Shown piece after piece: positions 1 through 8,529 of a stretch of DNA of 64,000 nt (within the stretch, counting starts at the first letter, position 1; the number at the start of each line of letters is the position of its first letter). Below the pieces are notes generated by a model. That model did not search any database, was not told where the DNA came from, and saw only the letters and a list, made by a program, of their open reading frames with translations. Source of the DNA: Thermoproteota archaeon (lineage in GTDB: Archaea; Korarchaeota; Korarchaeia; Korarchaeales; Korarchaeaceae); assembly GCA_027491415.1 (NCBI GenBank), contig JAOZFH010000028.1:1-64000 (forward strand), given 5' to 3'. The position numbers were made by a program, and so were the translations under genes.

Positions 1-231
1 GATGAGAACGTTCCATTAAAGCTGATCAAAGCCCTGGGGAGCTTATTCGGGAATGTACAAACGGCGGGCGACTTGGGCATCCGGGGCGCCGGCGACGAGG
101 AGGTCTTGGGGGCCGCCGCCGTCCCGCGCGAGCCGGGGTTCTCCCGCGCGGCGATGCCCGAGAATAGCCGCGGGGAAACTCATTTGGGTATCATGGTACC
201 CAATATGTTATATGCAATTAGGGTATTCTAG
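1..231 (+). pseudogene. DUF5615-like PIN-fold fragment, partial and degraded
   Basis: The first reading frame is open from the window edge to a TAG at 229-231. Its first residues (DENVPLKLIKALGSLFGNV, then GIRGAGDEEVLGAA) resemble the start of DUF5615 PIN-like proteins, which begin with a DENVP motif and continue into a G-x-S/A-DEEVL motif. The second half, after about residue 42, no longer looks like the family and lacks the usual catalytic TRDxDF motif. The start codon lies outside the window. I read it as a truncated or decayed toxin-like gene; only the N-terminal likeness is visible, so the assignment is moderate. Confidence 0.45.
184..203. promoter_or_regulatory. Palindrome and TATA-like promoter before the AAA ATPase
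   Basis: TTGGGTA and TACCCAA form a 7-bp inverted repeat around a 6-base centre. A TATA-like stretch (ATGTTATATGC, 204-214) follows directly, about 26 nt before the ATG at 240. Position and symmetry suggest an operator beside a leaderless promoter. The bound protein is unknown. Confidence 0.4.
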
Positions 232-239
232 TAGCCAAA

Positions 240-1622
240 ATGGAACTGGGCCCCTTCCTCGACTCCTGGCTCGCGAGGGCGCCAGCCGTAGCCCACAGGT
301 TGTCGACCGATCGCAGGGGGAAGCCTCTACCCAAGAGGTGGGCCTTCTACAGGCTCCGAAGGTTGGCCGAGGCGCACCTGAGGGAGAGGGCGGAGCCCCG
401 GGTCATCCTGGTCCCCGGGCTCCGGGGGGTGGGGAAGACCACGCTCCTCTGCCAGCTATTCCTCTCCCTGTACGCCAAGGGCCTGCCTGTCTTCTACCTC
501 CCGGTGGACAGGCTCTACAGGTCAGTGGGACCGGTCCTGCTCGAGGCCCTCGAGAAGATCAGCTCCAGGGTCGAGGGGCCGAAGGTGATCCTGCTGGACG
601 AGGTCACGCACCACAGGGACTGGGCGGGAGACCTCAAGCTGGCCTACGACTACGACCCGGACCTCATGGTCGTGGCCGCCGGGTCCTCGGCCCTGGCGAT
701 GAGGGCCGACGTGGACCTGTCAAGGAGGGCTGGCTACGAGCCGCTGTTCCCGCTGAGCCTCTCGGAGTACCTCCTCGTCAGGGGGAGGCTGGGCAGGATG
801 AGGGGCGGGCTCCTGGGGGACGTTCGGACGGCACTCCTGTCGTCCGACGCCGAGGAGCTGATCGAGCTTGAGGGGGAGATCCGCAGGGCAATCCGCGGCG
901 ACCCCATCGCGGTCACGGAGTCGTTCTTGGAGGTTGGTGGCCTCCCGGCCACCGCGAGGGCTCGGAACAGGGAGATCGCCGCCGGGATCGTGGTGGAGGT
1001 ACTCGACCGGGTGGTCAGGTGGGACCTGGTGGAGGTGGCGAGCTTCGAGTCCGACACCCTGCCGGAGGTCGAGCGGGTGCTCGCGGCCCTGGCGTCGGAG
1101 AAGCCCGGGGCCGTCAGCATGGAGAGCCTGTCCCGAGACTTGGGGATCAACAAGAGGCAGGTCAGGAGGATTGTCGAGGCCCTCGAGAGGGCGGAGGTGA
1201 TCTTCCGGGCCCCCCCGGTCGGCCCGGCTCGAGGGAAGATCAGGAGGGCCTGGAAGGTCTACTTCACCACGCCCACGCTCAGGTGGGGACAGCTGATGGA
1301 CCTCATGCCGGGAGGCCCCTGGCCGGACCCGAGGTCCACCCTGCTGGAGGAGGCAGTCGCCGCGCGGCTCCACAGGATAGTCGGGACGAGGAGGGCGGCC
1401 TCGCTGGCCTACGGGTGGATCGACGGGGAGGTCGACCTGGTGCTCGAGGCTGCCGGGAGGAGGGTGGCGTTCGAGGTCGGGCTCGGGAAGAGGCTGCCGA
1501 GGAGGCAGGCCAGGGCCGCCGAGGAACTCGGGGTCGACGTCACGTACGTCGTGACGCTGAGGCCGGGCGTCTCCGAGGAGAGAGGCGCTGTGTACGTCCC
1601 CGCGTGGCTGGTGCTCTTCTGA
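240..1622 (+). CDS. AAA-family ATPase with DUF4143-like C-terminus
   Basis: A 460-residue ATPase of the archaeal AAA_14/DUF4143 type. A Walker A motif (GLRGVGKTT) lies near residue 60 and a Walker B motif (VILLDEV) near residue 118, followed by a sensor-like segment (MVVAAGSSAL) and the FPLSLSEYLL motif common in this family. A winged-helix region sits near residues 275-325. The C-terminal part contains E-V-D-L-V and A-F-E-V-G segments like the nuclease-like tail of DUF4143 proteins. Function is not established for the family; members cluster with toxin-antitoxin and mobile genes, as here. The ATG at 240 fits the upstream TATA box. Confidence 0.75.
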   Translation: MELGPFLDSWLARAPAVAHRLSTDRRGKPLPKRWAFYRLRRLAEAHLRERAEPRVILVPGLRGVGKTTLLCQLFLSLYAKGLPVFYLPVDRLYRSVGPVLLEALEKISSRVEGPKVILLDEVTHHRDWAGDLKLAYDYDPDLMVVAAGSSALAMRADVDLSRRAGYEPLFPLSLSEYLLVRGRLGRMRGGLLGDVRTALLSSDAEELIELEGEIRRAIRGDPIAVTESFLEVGGLPATARARNREIAAGIVVEVLDRVVRWDLVEVASFESDTLPEVERVLAALASEKPGAVSMESLSRDLGINKRQVRRIVEALERAEVIFRAPPVGPARGKIRRAWKVYFTTPTLRWGQLMDLMPGGPWPDPRSTLLEEAVAARLHRIVGTRRAASLAYGWIDGEVDLVLEAAGRRVAFEVGLGKRLPRRQARAAEELGVDVTYVVTLRPGVSEERGAVYVPAWLVLF

Positions 1623-1701
1623 GCGCCGGCCAGGTGGATCGAGCTCCTTCTCTCGATGGGGGGTGCCCTGACTGGGGAGGAGCAGGGTACCGGAGCCGCG
1701 G

Positions 1702-2255
1702 ATGTTCAGGGAGACCTTCAGGAGGGCGAGGAGGGTGCTGGATCGGGCCGGCCTGAGGTACGCCCTGGCGGTCTACGCGGAGCCCGAGTTCACCGTCGAC
1801 GTGGACTTCCTGGCGGCCCTCGATGAGCCGGGTTCGGCCAGCCTCATCGCCGAGGCCGAGAAGGAGGGGTTCAGGCCGGAGCCGAGCGAGCCGGGGCACT
1901 GGCACCACAGGCTCCGCCAGAGAGGTGGGGCACTTTCTTCGACGCGTTCAGGCCGCCCGAGTTCGAGCTGACCGAGGAGGTCTTCTCCAGGAGCAGGCTC
2001 GTGAGGCTGGGCTCCAGGTGGGGGACCTGCCCGGTAGTCTCGCCGGAGGACCTGGCGATACTGTTCGTGGTGGCCGGGAGGGAGGAGAGGGGGGACGTGC
2101 GGAAGGCCGTCAAGGTGTGCGCCAGCCGGCTGGCGGTCGGGGACTTCGACGAGGGCTACTACGTGAGGAGGCTGAGGCGGCACAGGCCGAGATATTTGGC
2201 GGTGGGTCTGGAGGTGCTCAGGGCGGCGAAGAGGTCTGTAGAGGGGCGTCGCTGA
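1702..2255 (+). pseudogene. Nucleotidyltransferase-fold protein, frameshifted
   Basis: The N-terminal part (from ATG 1702) resembles small nucleotidyltransferase-fold proteins: a RYALAVYAEPEFTVDVDFL segment carries the D-x-D pair. At about 1912-1921 the frame shifts. The continuation (RWGTFFDAFRPPEFELTEEV, then SPEDLAILFVVAGREERGD) runs in another frame to a TGA at 2253-2255. Rejoined it is about 184 residues, a normal family length. The Gly-Gly motif usually found before the D-x-D pair is missing, so it may have been decaying before the shift. It lies between two other toxin-antitoxin-type loci. A sequencing indel is the alternative explanation. Confidence 0.6.
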
Positions 2256-2474
2256 CCGCTCGCGCGGGCCAGGGTGAGGTGAGATCGACCCCGGGAGTGG
2301 CTCGTCAGGGTCCGGGGCTCCGGGTACCCGATGACGAGGTCGCAGGCGCCTCGGCAATCGATCTAGCAGGGGGTCGAGGATCCTCCTGCGGCGAGCCCTC
2401 TTGCGAGGGCTGATCCGCGTTTGCCTCGGTCAAGTTTATGTCCGTTCCGGAACCAGCTGAGACGGTGCCCCGGC

Positions 2475-2936
2475 TTGGGCCCATCCACTGGCGACTTGGA
2501 GAGGCTGAGGAGGGCGCTGTCACGGCTCTCGGACAGACTGAGGCTGGCGACCCTGTTCGGCTCCATGGCCGAGGGCGCGGCCGGACCCATGAGCGACGTG
2601 GATGTGGCCGTGCTCCCCAGGGAGGGAATCGACAGGCTCGAGCTGGTGTCCGACCTGCTTGAGTCGGTGACCGGGGCGCTGGGCGTGACCGAGGACAGGG
2701 TGGACATCCTCTTTCTCGACTCGGTGGAATCCCTCCCACTCCTCTACAGGGCCGTCGTCAGGGGGATCCCCCTCTACTGCGAGAGCCGGGATCTCCGCGC
2801 GAATATCCGAGACAGGGTACTCTCTCAGTACCTGGACTTCGCGGTCTTCCTGGGGAAGATGGAGCTCGGGGAGAGGTTCAGGAGGGCGCTCTCAAGGTGG
2901 TTGGATGAGGCTGCACAGGCTCCTGCAGATCATTAG
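2475..2936 (+). CDS. mntA: MNT-domain nucleotidyltransferase antitoxin (MntA type)
   Basis: A minimal nucleotidyltransferase with the signature LFGSMAEGAAGPMSDVDVAV (GS-x10-DVD) and a third acidic position in DRVDILFLD. Known MntA proteins AMPylate the HEPN ribonuclease HepT to neutralise it. The adjacent overlapping hepT gene makes this role very likely. The frame is open from a TTG at 2421, but a TATA-like AAGTTTATG at 2431-2439 favours a TTG at 2475, about 36 nt downstream. The stop overlaps the hepT start by 32 nt, as expected for a translationally coupled pair. Confidence 0.8.
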   Translation: MGPSTGDLERLRRALSRLSDRLRLATLFGSMAEGAAGPMSDVDVAVLPREGIDRLELVSDLLESVTGALGVTEDRVDILFLDSVESLPLLYRAVVRGIPLYCESRDLRANIRDRVLSQYLDFAVFLGKMELGERFRRALSRWLDEAAQAPADH

Positions 2937-3333
2937 GGAGAATCTCGAACTCCTAGACGCTCGCATTGGGTCTGAGGGCGTGGATAAGATCCTGGAAGAT
3001 AAATTCTACCTTCTGGCGGCCCTTCACGCGCTCCAGCTCGCCTCCCAGGCCCTGATAGACCTGGCCTCCCACGTGATCTCCGAGGCCGGGATAGCTGTGC
3101 CAGCCAGCTACTCTGAGGTATCACACCACCTGAGAGAGGCTGGAATACTAGACGAGAGCGACGCCCAGCTCTTCAGGAGGATAGTCGGCTTCAGGAACGT
3201 CGTCGTGCACCAGTACGCGGAGGTCGACCTCGGGTTAGTGGGGGAGGTGCTCAGGGGGAGGAAGTACATGGACATCGCGAGGCTCGCGTTGGCCATCTCG
3301 AGGTGGGCCGAGGAGAGGGGGCTGGACCCCTAG
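2905..3333 (+). CDS. hepT: HEPN-domain ribonuclease toxin (HepT, DUF86)
   Basis: A 142-residue all-helical HEPN protein. The catalytic Rx4HxY motif appears as RNVVVHQY near residue 97, and the LYALQLASQALIDLA-like helix is typical of DUF86. Known HepT toxins are RNases that cleave tRNA or mRNA and are silenced by polyAMPylation of the Tyr in this motif. The start ATG lies inside the 3' end of mntA. All catalytic residues are present, so the pair looks functional. Confidence 0.85.
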   Translation: MRLHRLLQIIRENLELLDARIGSEGVDKILEDKFYLLAALHALQLASQALIDLASHVISEAGIAVPASYSEVSHHLREAGILDESDAQLFRRIVGFRNVVVHQYAEVDLGLVGEVLRGRKYMDIARLALAISRWAEERGLDP

Positions 3334-3357
3334 ACGTCCTGATGGGCCCTATCGGGC

Positions 3358-3951
3358 TCAACGCGTTTCAATCTCCAGCCCCACCCCCCGGAGGGCCGCC
3401 TCGACCCTGCGCGCCCCCTTGACCCCCCTCTCCCTCATGGTCTCTAGGTACCCCCTCAGCCGCCGTTCGTCCGTCATCCTGAGCAGACCCGGGGCGATCT
3501 CGTCCAAGAGGGGGTACCTCAGGTAGATCGCGTCTATCAGGGTCTTCTCGGGCGTTGAGACCCTTATCCACTCGTCAATCTCTCTCAGGCGGACCAGGTC
3601 GTATCCGAAGTACATCTTCGGGGAGATCCTCCTCAGGAGGACCTTGTATCCGCAGACGACCCTCTCTCCCCCCCTCACCGCCGCCGACACCAGAGGCGAG
3701 AGCACGGTCAGGGCGGTCACCTGCGTCGAGGCCCCGTGGATCAGGGCTGCGGAGCCCAGGCCGACGTACGACATCGGCAGGGCCTTCACTACCATGTACG
3801 GCGACCTCTTGAAGGTGTACACGCCCCTAGTGAGCTCTACGATCTCCCCCATCCTCCTCAGCCTGTGAATGAGGACCTTCGCGTAGGCCTCCCCAACCGC
3901 CCCCTCAACCAGCCTGAACGTGAAGACGCTGGAGGACCTCAGCGTCTCCAG
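3358..3951 (-). CDS. AbiEi-type antitoxin/transcriptional regulator
   Basis: An AbiEi-like protein: a winged-helix N-terminus (LLETLRSSSVFTFRL, then LIHRLRRMGEIVELTRGVYT) followed by the AbiEi_4-type domain (YVGLGSAALIHG, STPEKTLIDAIYL). The first ATG (3852) would remove the winged helix. The coding frame clearly continues upstream, yet no ATG, GTG or TTG occurs between it and an in-frame TGA at 3985-3987. A CTG at 3949-3951 is the best candidate start; a frameshift or a lost start codon is the alternative. It follows the AbiEii gene by about 15 nt, the reverse of the usual AbiEi-AbiEii order. Confidence 0.65.
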   Translation of the reverse strand: METLRSSSVFTFRLVEGAVGEAYAKVLIHRLRRMGEIVELTRGVYTFKRSPYMVVKALPMSYVGLGSAALIHGASTQVTALTVLSPLVSAAVRGGERVVCGYKVLLRRISPKMYFGYDLVRLREIDEWIRVSTPEKTLIDAIYLRYPLLDEIAPGLLRMTDERRLRGYLETMRERGVKGARRVEAALRGVGLEIETR

Positions 3952-3964
3952 GAGCTGATGGTGC

Positions 3965-4618
3965 CTACGCCTCGGCGTGGCGCCTCACCTTCCTCACCAC
4001 GGACTCGAAGCTCGGGGGGCGGCCGAGGAGGATCAGCTCCCTGAGGCCCTCGTAGTCGGGCGGAGGCGCCCCCAGCTCTGGCAGGAGGGATCTCAGCTCG
4101 GTCCCTATCGCGCGGTCCTCGCAGAGATCTAGGAGGTAGTACACGTCGTAAAGGTCCCTGGCCTTCCTCCTGTCCCGAAAGGCTTTGATCTTCTCCCTGA
4201 GGAGGTCGCAGGCGGTGAGCGCCCTCACGACCAGGCTGCCACCGTCCGTCATCCAGTAGTCCGCCTCGGTGACCTCGATCTCCCTGAATGGAGGGGAGGC
4301 TTCCAGCTCCACCTCGGCCCCTGACTCGTCTGCGACCCTCAGGTAGAGCACCCGCGACGGGGTGAGCTTGCTCCTCACCACCCTTACCCCAGGCAGCGAC
4401 CTGAGCACCCCCTCCACCCATTCCGGCTCCCAGCAGTAGACGTCGACATCTATGGAGAACCTCTTTCCGCCGTAGACCCTCCAAATGGCTGTTCCCCCGT
4501 GGAGCACAAAGTCTAACCTCCTGGCCAGCTCCATCACCAAGAGGTCCTGGAGCTCGGCGATCCGGAGCAACCTGCCCTTGAGGATCCTGGCCAGCGGGAT
4601 CTTGGAGTACGCTCCCAC
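3965..4618 (-). CDS. AbiEii/AbiGii-type nucleotidyltransferase toxin
   Basis: A 217-residue nucleotidyltransferase with the AbiEii hallmarks: the FVLHGGTAIWRVYGGKRFS segment, followed by DVDVY (motif I), and the later K-x(n)-RDLYDVYYL motif near residue 160. Known AbiEii toxins transfer nucleotides to tRNA acceptor stems in a type IV toxin-antitoxin module. The partner AbiEi-like gene lies directly downstream. A TATA-like CAATATATGT (minus strand, 4640-4650) is about 25 nt upstream of the ATG. All key residues appear intact. Confidence 0.8.
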   Translation of the reverse strand: MGAYSKIPLARILKGRLLRIAELQDLLVMELARRLDFVLHGGTAIWRVYGGKRFSIDVDVYCWEPEWVEGVLRSLPGVRVVRSKLTPSRVLYLRVADESGAEVELEASPPFREIEVTEADYWMTDGGSLVVRALTACDLLREKIKAFRDRRKARDLYDVYYLLDLCEDRAIGTELRSLLPELGAPPPDYEGLRELILLGRPPSFESVVRKVRRHAEA

Positions 4619-4637
4619 ATCGTATTCGTGGACCTGG

Positions 4638-4691
4638 GTTACATATATTGATAACCGCGGTCTTTGGAAGGTCGAGAGAAGGATAATATAT
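4638..4691. promoter_or_regulatory. Divergent promoters for AbiEii and the ABC exporter
   Basis: Two TATA-like boxes point outward: ACATATATTG (4641-4650) serves the minus-strand toxin gene starting at 4618, and GATAATATATC (4682-4692) serves the plus-strand ATPase starting at 4719. Each is 25-30 nt from its start codon, the spacing of leaderless archaeal transcripts. Confidence 0.55.
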
Positions 4692-4718
4692 CGGACCCGA
4701 GCATTTTAGCGATCCAGC

Positions 4719-5726
4719 ATGGGCGCGGCGATTGAGGCGGTCGGGCTGACCAAGAGGTTCGGCGACTTCACGGCCGTCGACCACGTCTCCTTCACCGTCG
4801 AGGAGGGCGAGATCTTCGGCTTCCTTGGCCCGAACGGCGCCGGCAAGACCACCACCATCAACATGCTGATCACGCTGATGAGGCCCACCGAGGGCACCGC
4901 TAGGGTAGCTGGCCACGACGTCGTGGCGGAGCCGGACAGGGTGAGGGAGAGGATAAGCGTGGTCTTCCAGGACCCCACGCTGGACAGGAGGCTGACCGGC
5001 TGGGAGAACCTGTGGATACACGGGAGGCTCTACGGCATCCCAGGGGACGAGCTGGCCGAGAGGATAGAGCGAGCTGCTAGGTTCACGGAGATCGAGAGGT
5101 GGCTGCACGTCACGGTGGACAGGTACAGCGGGGGCATGATGCGAAGGCTCGAGATAGCCCGGGCGCTGCTCTACGAGGCCGACGTGATCTTCCTGGACGA
5201 GCCCACCGTCGGCCTTGACCCGCAGACCAGGGCCAAGATCTGGGAGTACGTCAGGGCCCTCAGGAGGGAGGGGCTGACGATATTCCTCACCACGCACTAC
5301 ATGGACGAGGCCGAGAGGCTGTGCGACCGCGTCGCGATAATCGACCACGGGAGGATCGTCGCCATGGGGACCGTCGACGAGCTCAGGTCCATCGTCGGCG
5401 GGGAGGTCGTGTACGTTGCGGTCGATCCCCCGGGAGAGGCGGAGAGGCTGGCCGAGGCCATCCGGCGGGAGGGACTCGGATCTGAGGTCAGGGCCCTGAA
5501 CGGCACCGTCTCCATATCCACCGAGAACGCCGCTCAGGCGATCCCCGCGGTGGTCTCGCTCGCCTCGTCCCTCGGCGTGGGGGTCAGGGAGGTGAGGTAC
5601 AGGACGCCAGACCTCGAGGATGTGTTCCTCCACGTCACCGGCAGGAGCCTGAGGGACGAGGAGGCCAGCTTCTTCGACCACGTGCGCATGAGGCGGATGG
5701 CCAGGATGAGGAGGGCCGGGAGGTGA
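4719..5726 (+). CDS. ABC transporter ATP-binding protein (DrrA type)
   Basis: A 335-residue ABC ATPase of the daunorubicin-resistance/ABC-2 group. It has Walker A (GPNGAGKTTT, near residue 38), the signature YSGGMMRRLEIARAL, Walker B (VIFLDEPTVGLDP) and the switch His (TTHYMDEAERL). The extra 90 residues after the core match the DrrA C-terminal domain. Its stop overlaps the start of the permease gene, so the two form an exporter operon. The substrate cannot be read from sequence. The first AUG follows a TATA box by about 27 nt. Confidence 0.9.
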   Translation: MGAAIEAVGLTKRFGDFTAVDHVSFTVEEGEIFGFLGPNGAGKTTTINMLITLMRPTEGTARVAGHDVVAEPDRVRERISVVFQDPTLDRRLTGWENLWIHGRLYGIPGDELAERIERAARFTEIERWLHVTVDRYSGGMMRRLEIARALLYEADVIFLDEPTVGLDPQTRAKIWEYVRALRREGLTIFLTTHYMDEAERLCDRVAIIDHGRIVAMGTVDELRSIVGGEVVYVAVDPPGEAERLAEAIRREGLGSEVRALNGTVSISTENAAQAIPAVVSLASSLGVGVREVRYRTPDLEDVFLHVTGRSLRDEEASFFDHVRMRRMARMRRAGR

Positions 5727-6517
5727 CGTGGATGGCGACCGCTGAGGCGTACTTCAGGACGATCTCCACGATGTGGTACAGGCAGATCAGGAGGTTCCTC
5801 AGGGCCAGGTCCCGCGTGGTTGGCACGGCGGTGCAGCCTGTGATGTGGCTGGTGTTCTTCGGCATGGGGCTCGGAGGGGCCATGAGGCTCGCCGCCGCCC
5901 GGCCGGGCTCGGCCTCGCTGGACTACCTGTCCTTCATGGCGCCCGGCGTGATCATGATGAGCGTCTTCATGACCTCCTTCATGTCGGGCATATCGGTGAT
6001 CTGGGACAGGGAGTTCGGCTTCCTCAAAGAGGTGCTGGTGGCGCCGGTCCCCAGGTCTGCGTCGATACTCGGTCGGGCCCTTGGAGACACCACGACGGCC
6101 GTGATACAGGGGCTCATCATCCTGGTCATGACCTCCCTGCTCGCACCGCAGGTGAGCCTCTCCGGGATCCCGCTGGCCGTGGCGTTCATGCTGATGGTCT
6201 CCCTGACCTTCACCTCCCTGGGCATAGTGCTGGGCTCCAGGATGAGGAGCATGGAGGGATTCCAGCTCATCAACACGTTCCTGTCGATGCCCCTCCTCTT
6301 CCTGAGCGGGGCCTTCTACCCCCTGAAGACGATGCCCGACTGGATGCGCTACCTCGCCTACGTGGACCCGCTCACCTACGGCGTGGACGGGTGCAGGGCC
6401 GCGCTGGTAGGGGTGGGGGAGCTTGGCCTTTGGACGGACCTGGCCCTGCTGGCGGTGCTATCGCTCGCGTTCACGGCGGTCTCGATAGCGGTGTTCGGGA
6501 GGACGACAATAGACTGA
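5723..6517 (+). CDS. ABC-2 type permease (DrrB type)
   Basis: A 264-residue integral membrane protein with about six hydrophobic segments. It contains the ABC-2 motifs PVMWLVFFGMGLGG and LSGAFYPLKTMPDWMRYLAYVDPLTYGVDG, the latter being the conserved loop of DrrB/NodJ-type permeases. The GTG start at 5723 overlaps the ATPase stop (GTGA); an in-frame ATG at 5732 is an alternative. It should dimerise with the upstream ATPase as a drug, lipid or polysaccharide exporter. Confidence 0.88.
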   Translation: MTWMATAEAYFRTISTMWYRQIRRFLRARSRVVGTAVQPVMWLVFFGMGLGGAMRLAAARPGSASLDYLSFMAPGVIMMSVFMTSFMSGISVIWDREFGFLKEVLVAPVPRSASILGRALGDTTTAVIQGLIILVMTSLLAPQVSLSGIPLAVAFMLMVSLTFTSLGIVLGSRMRSMEGFQLINTFLSMPLLFLSGAFYPLKTMPDWMRYLAYVDPLTYGVDGCRAALVGVGELGLWTDLALLAVLSLAFTAVSIAVFGRTTID

Positions 6518-6766
6518 CGGCTGCCGAGATCGCTCCCGACGCTCGAGTGAATCGAGTGCTTGCCGCAGAGCGCTGCCCCCACTCGGCACGGGCGAACGAC
6601 TCCTCAAGTGGCGCCAGTTTCCCTGCGACGCTCTGAGGCCTGGCGTCTGGGCTGAGTTCGAAGAACTATCGTGAGGTAGGCGAGGACGCAGCGATGTATA
6701 GGCCCCCGGTACGTGTTAATCTGTTGGCTTGAGATGATACAGAATTTATCTTTCAGAGGAGAGTCG

Positions 6767-7630
6767 ATGCGGTGGTTAGAATTGAAAACAGAAGGCAGGA
6801 CCTGGATATTAGTGATCGTCGCATCCGCCGCACTAATCCTTTGTATTTTAGCCACTAAAGCCCCGGCATTCTCTCCACTAGGGGTAGATCCGCGGGACTT
6901 GGATAACCCGGCAAATAGCAGCAATCATAGGTCCGGGGGTGGGACATCTGTTGTATGGGCCCCGCCCCCAGAGCCGGTCCCCGGGAAAAGTGTGCCGCTA
7001 GAGGAGGCACTGGCATCAATGCCATCTGGACTCCATATGCCCAGACGCGTGCCCCACTCCCTCAGGCTGGTGGATGTCAGACTTGAGGAGGGGGAGATCG
7101 GCGTCACGGTCTATCTCACTTATGCTCCCCGGAGACTCGGCGAGGGGTACACCCTTGAGGACGTAATGGGGGCCGGCGGAGTACTCATCATAGCTAAATA
7201 CTCCCCCCACGGAAGTGAAGAAAGTGGAAGAGAGGCCATAGACGCCTTTCGAGAGTACATTGGGGCTGGGGCCTCTCCGGTTGATCTCCTGCTTAAGAGA
7301 GATCCGACCATCGATCCGAGCGACATCGAGAAGATCGAACTCACTGAGAGGAACGGCACTCTGTGGTATGAGTTCTGGCTTAAGGACGGGAGTCATGTTA
7401 AAATTTTATTACCAAAATCCGATAAAATGATACTAAATGTAAACGGGACCGAGGTGTACATTAAGATAGTTGAGGACAGGAGCGTGCCGTTCTTCACCCA
7501 CTACGCGCTCTTCTTCTCTAGGGACTGGAAGGTCAGCTACGTGATCCTGGGCAGTCCGGATATGCCCAGGTCTGACTTCATAGAGGTGGTGATCTCGATG
7601 ATTGAGTCACCATCCTCGAGCCCCCCATGA
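6767..7630 (+). CDS. Membrane-anchored extracellular protein, unknown family
   Basis: I do not recognise the family. From ATG 6767 the protein begins with MRWLELKTEGRTWILVIVAS and a hydrophobic segment (about residues 12-30), best read as a signal anchor, followed by a Pro/Gly-rich linker and a mainly beta-looking domain of about 220 residues facing outside. AGAGGAGAG at 6755-6763 is a good ribosome binding site, and AGAATTTATC at 6741-6750 a possible TATA box. Base composition is somewhat lower in GC than the neighbours. The frame is open further upstream, but those codons precede the promoter. Confidence 0.6.
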   Translation: MRWLELKTEGRTWILVIVASAALILCILATKAPAFSPLGVDPRDLDNPANSSNHRSGGGTSVVWAPPPEPVPGKSVPLEEALASMPSGLHMPRRVPHSLRLVDVRLEEGEIGVTVYLTYAPRRLGEGYTLEDVMGAGGVLIIAKYSPHGSEESGREAIDAFREYIGAGASPVDLLLKRDPTIDPSDIEKIELTERNGTLWYEFWLKDGSHVKILLPKSDKMILNVNGTEVYIKIVEDRSVPFFTHYALFFSRDWKVSYVILGSPDMPRSDFIEVVISMIESPSSSPP

Positions 7631-8115
7631 TCCTCTAGGCGATTTTTGAGCCTTCTGAGTTGAGATGAGCAAAAGAAGATGTCGTCCTTGCTTACGAGGC
7701 AGGTTCTCGTCGCATGGCGGCTCTGACCTCGGGACTCAGAATGGTTACGGGTCTCCTCTCCCTAGCGCCGCTCCCGCGCGTGCTGTAGCGGCTATCGAGG
7801 GACCATAGTATCTCTGGGCTGAACTCCTGCGCAGAGCTGGCTGGGGCTATTGTGACACCATACCAATGGGGTGGGGAGTAGGGCCACGGAACGCTCGAGG
7901 GGGGAAGATCGCTAGGATAATTGGAGGGCAGACAAGGACTCTCAGAGAGCTTCGAAGTGAGGCCAGAGGGGAGGATGGCTAGGGATAGGGATCCGTGAGC
8001 CAGACACCCGACCGTTGATCGCTTGAACGATCCGGTAAGACCTGTGAGATCTGTGCGGGACCGCGAACTGGCATTGCAGGAGAGGGTATGATGTGGATGA
8101 GTCCCTCCACCGTGG
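7631..8115. other. Intergenic region without recognisable gene
   Basis: About 485 bases between two genes. Both strands were read: only short, unconvincing frames occur (for instance 47 codons from 7666) and no tRNA fold, insertion-sequence end or family motif was seen. It may contain decayed sequence. Confidence 0.4.
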
Positions 8116-8529
8116 TCACTTGGCTCTCAGATCCTCGGGGTCGATCCTCCTCAACCCCTCCACGTCGTCATACGCCTCGTCGAACGACACGATTGTGGAG
8201 TCCAGACTCATCGCCGATGCCGCGTTCAGGGAGTCGAAGAAGGAGAGGCCGTACTTCCTCCTGATCCACACAGCCCTCATCGCCTCCAAGGGGGTGAGGT
8301 GAGTCGTTCGGCCGTCAAAGAGGGAGAGGAGGAGCCTCAGGTCTTCCTCCAATTCCAGCTCCATGGACCTCGATCTGTAGATCAGGGACATCTCAATCAA
8401 GGCCACCGATGAGAGGTAATAGCTCTCATCGGAGATTGACGCCTCTATAACGCGTGAAGCGACCTCGTGATGCTTGTCGGATCTATTTATGAAGGCTAGG
8501 AGGACGTCCAGCTCGATTAAGGGCATCAA
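8116..8529 (-). CDS. vapC: PIN-domain ribonuclease toxin (VapC family)
   Basis: A 137-residue PIN protein. The first catalytic Asp is in LIELDVLLAF (residue 8), a conserved Glu is in SSVALIEMSL, and the C-terminal acidic pair is in GLSFFDSLNAASA and TIVSFDEAYDDVEGL. VapC toxins cleave tRNA or rRNA. It overlaps the AbrB-type antitoxin gene by 4 nt, a standard arrangement. All acidic residues appear present. Confidence 0.8.
   Translation of the reverse strand: MMPLIELDVLLAFINRSDKHHEVASRVIEASISDESYYLSSVALIEMSLIYRSRSMELELEEDLRLLLSLFDGRTTHLTPLEAMRAVWIRRKYGLSFFDSLNAASAMSLDSTIVSFDEAYDDVEGLRRIDPEDLRAK

Noticed and set aside
3939-5681. A 580-codon minus-strand open frame across the ABC ATPase gene
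   Set aside because: It is antisense to an unmistakable ABC ATPase and to parts of AbiEii; its composition (Pro, Gly, Arg, His-rich) is that of a shadow frame in GC-rich DNA.
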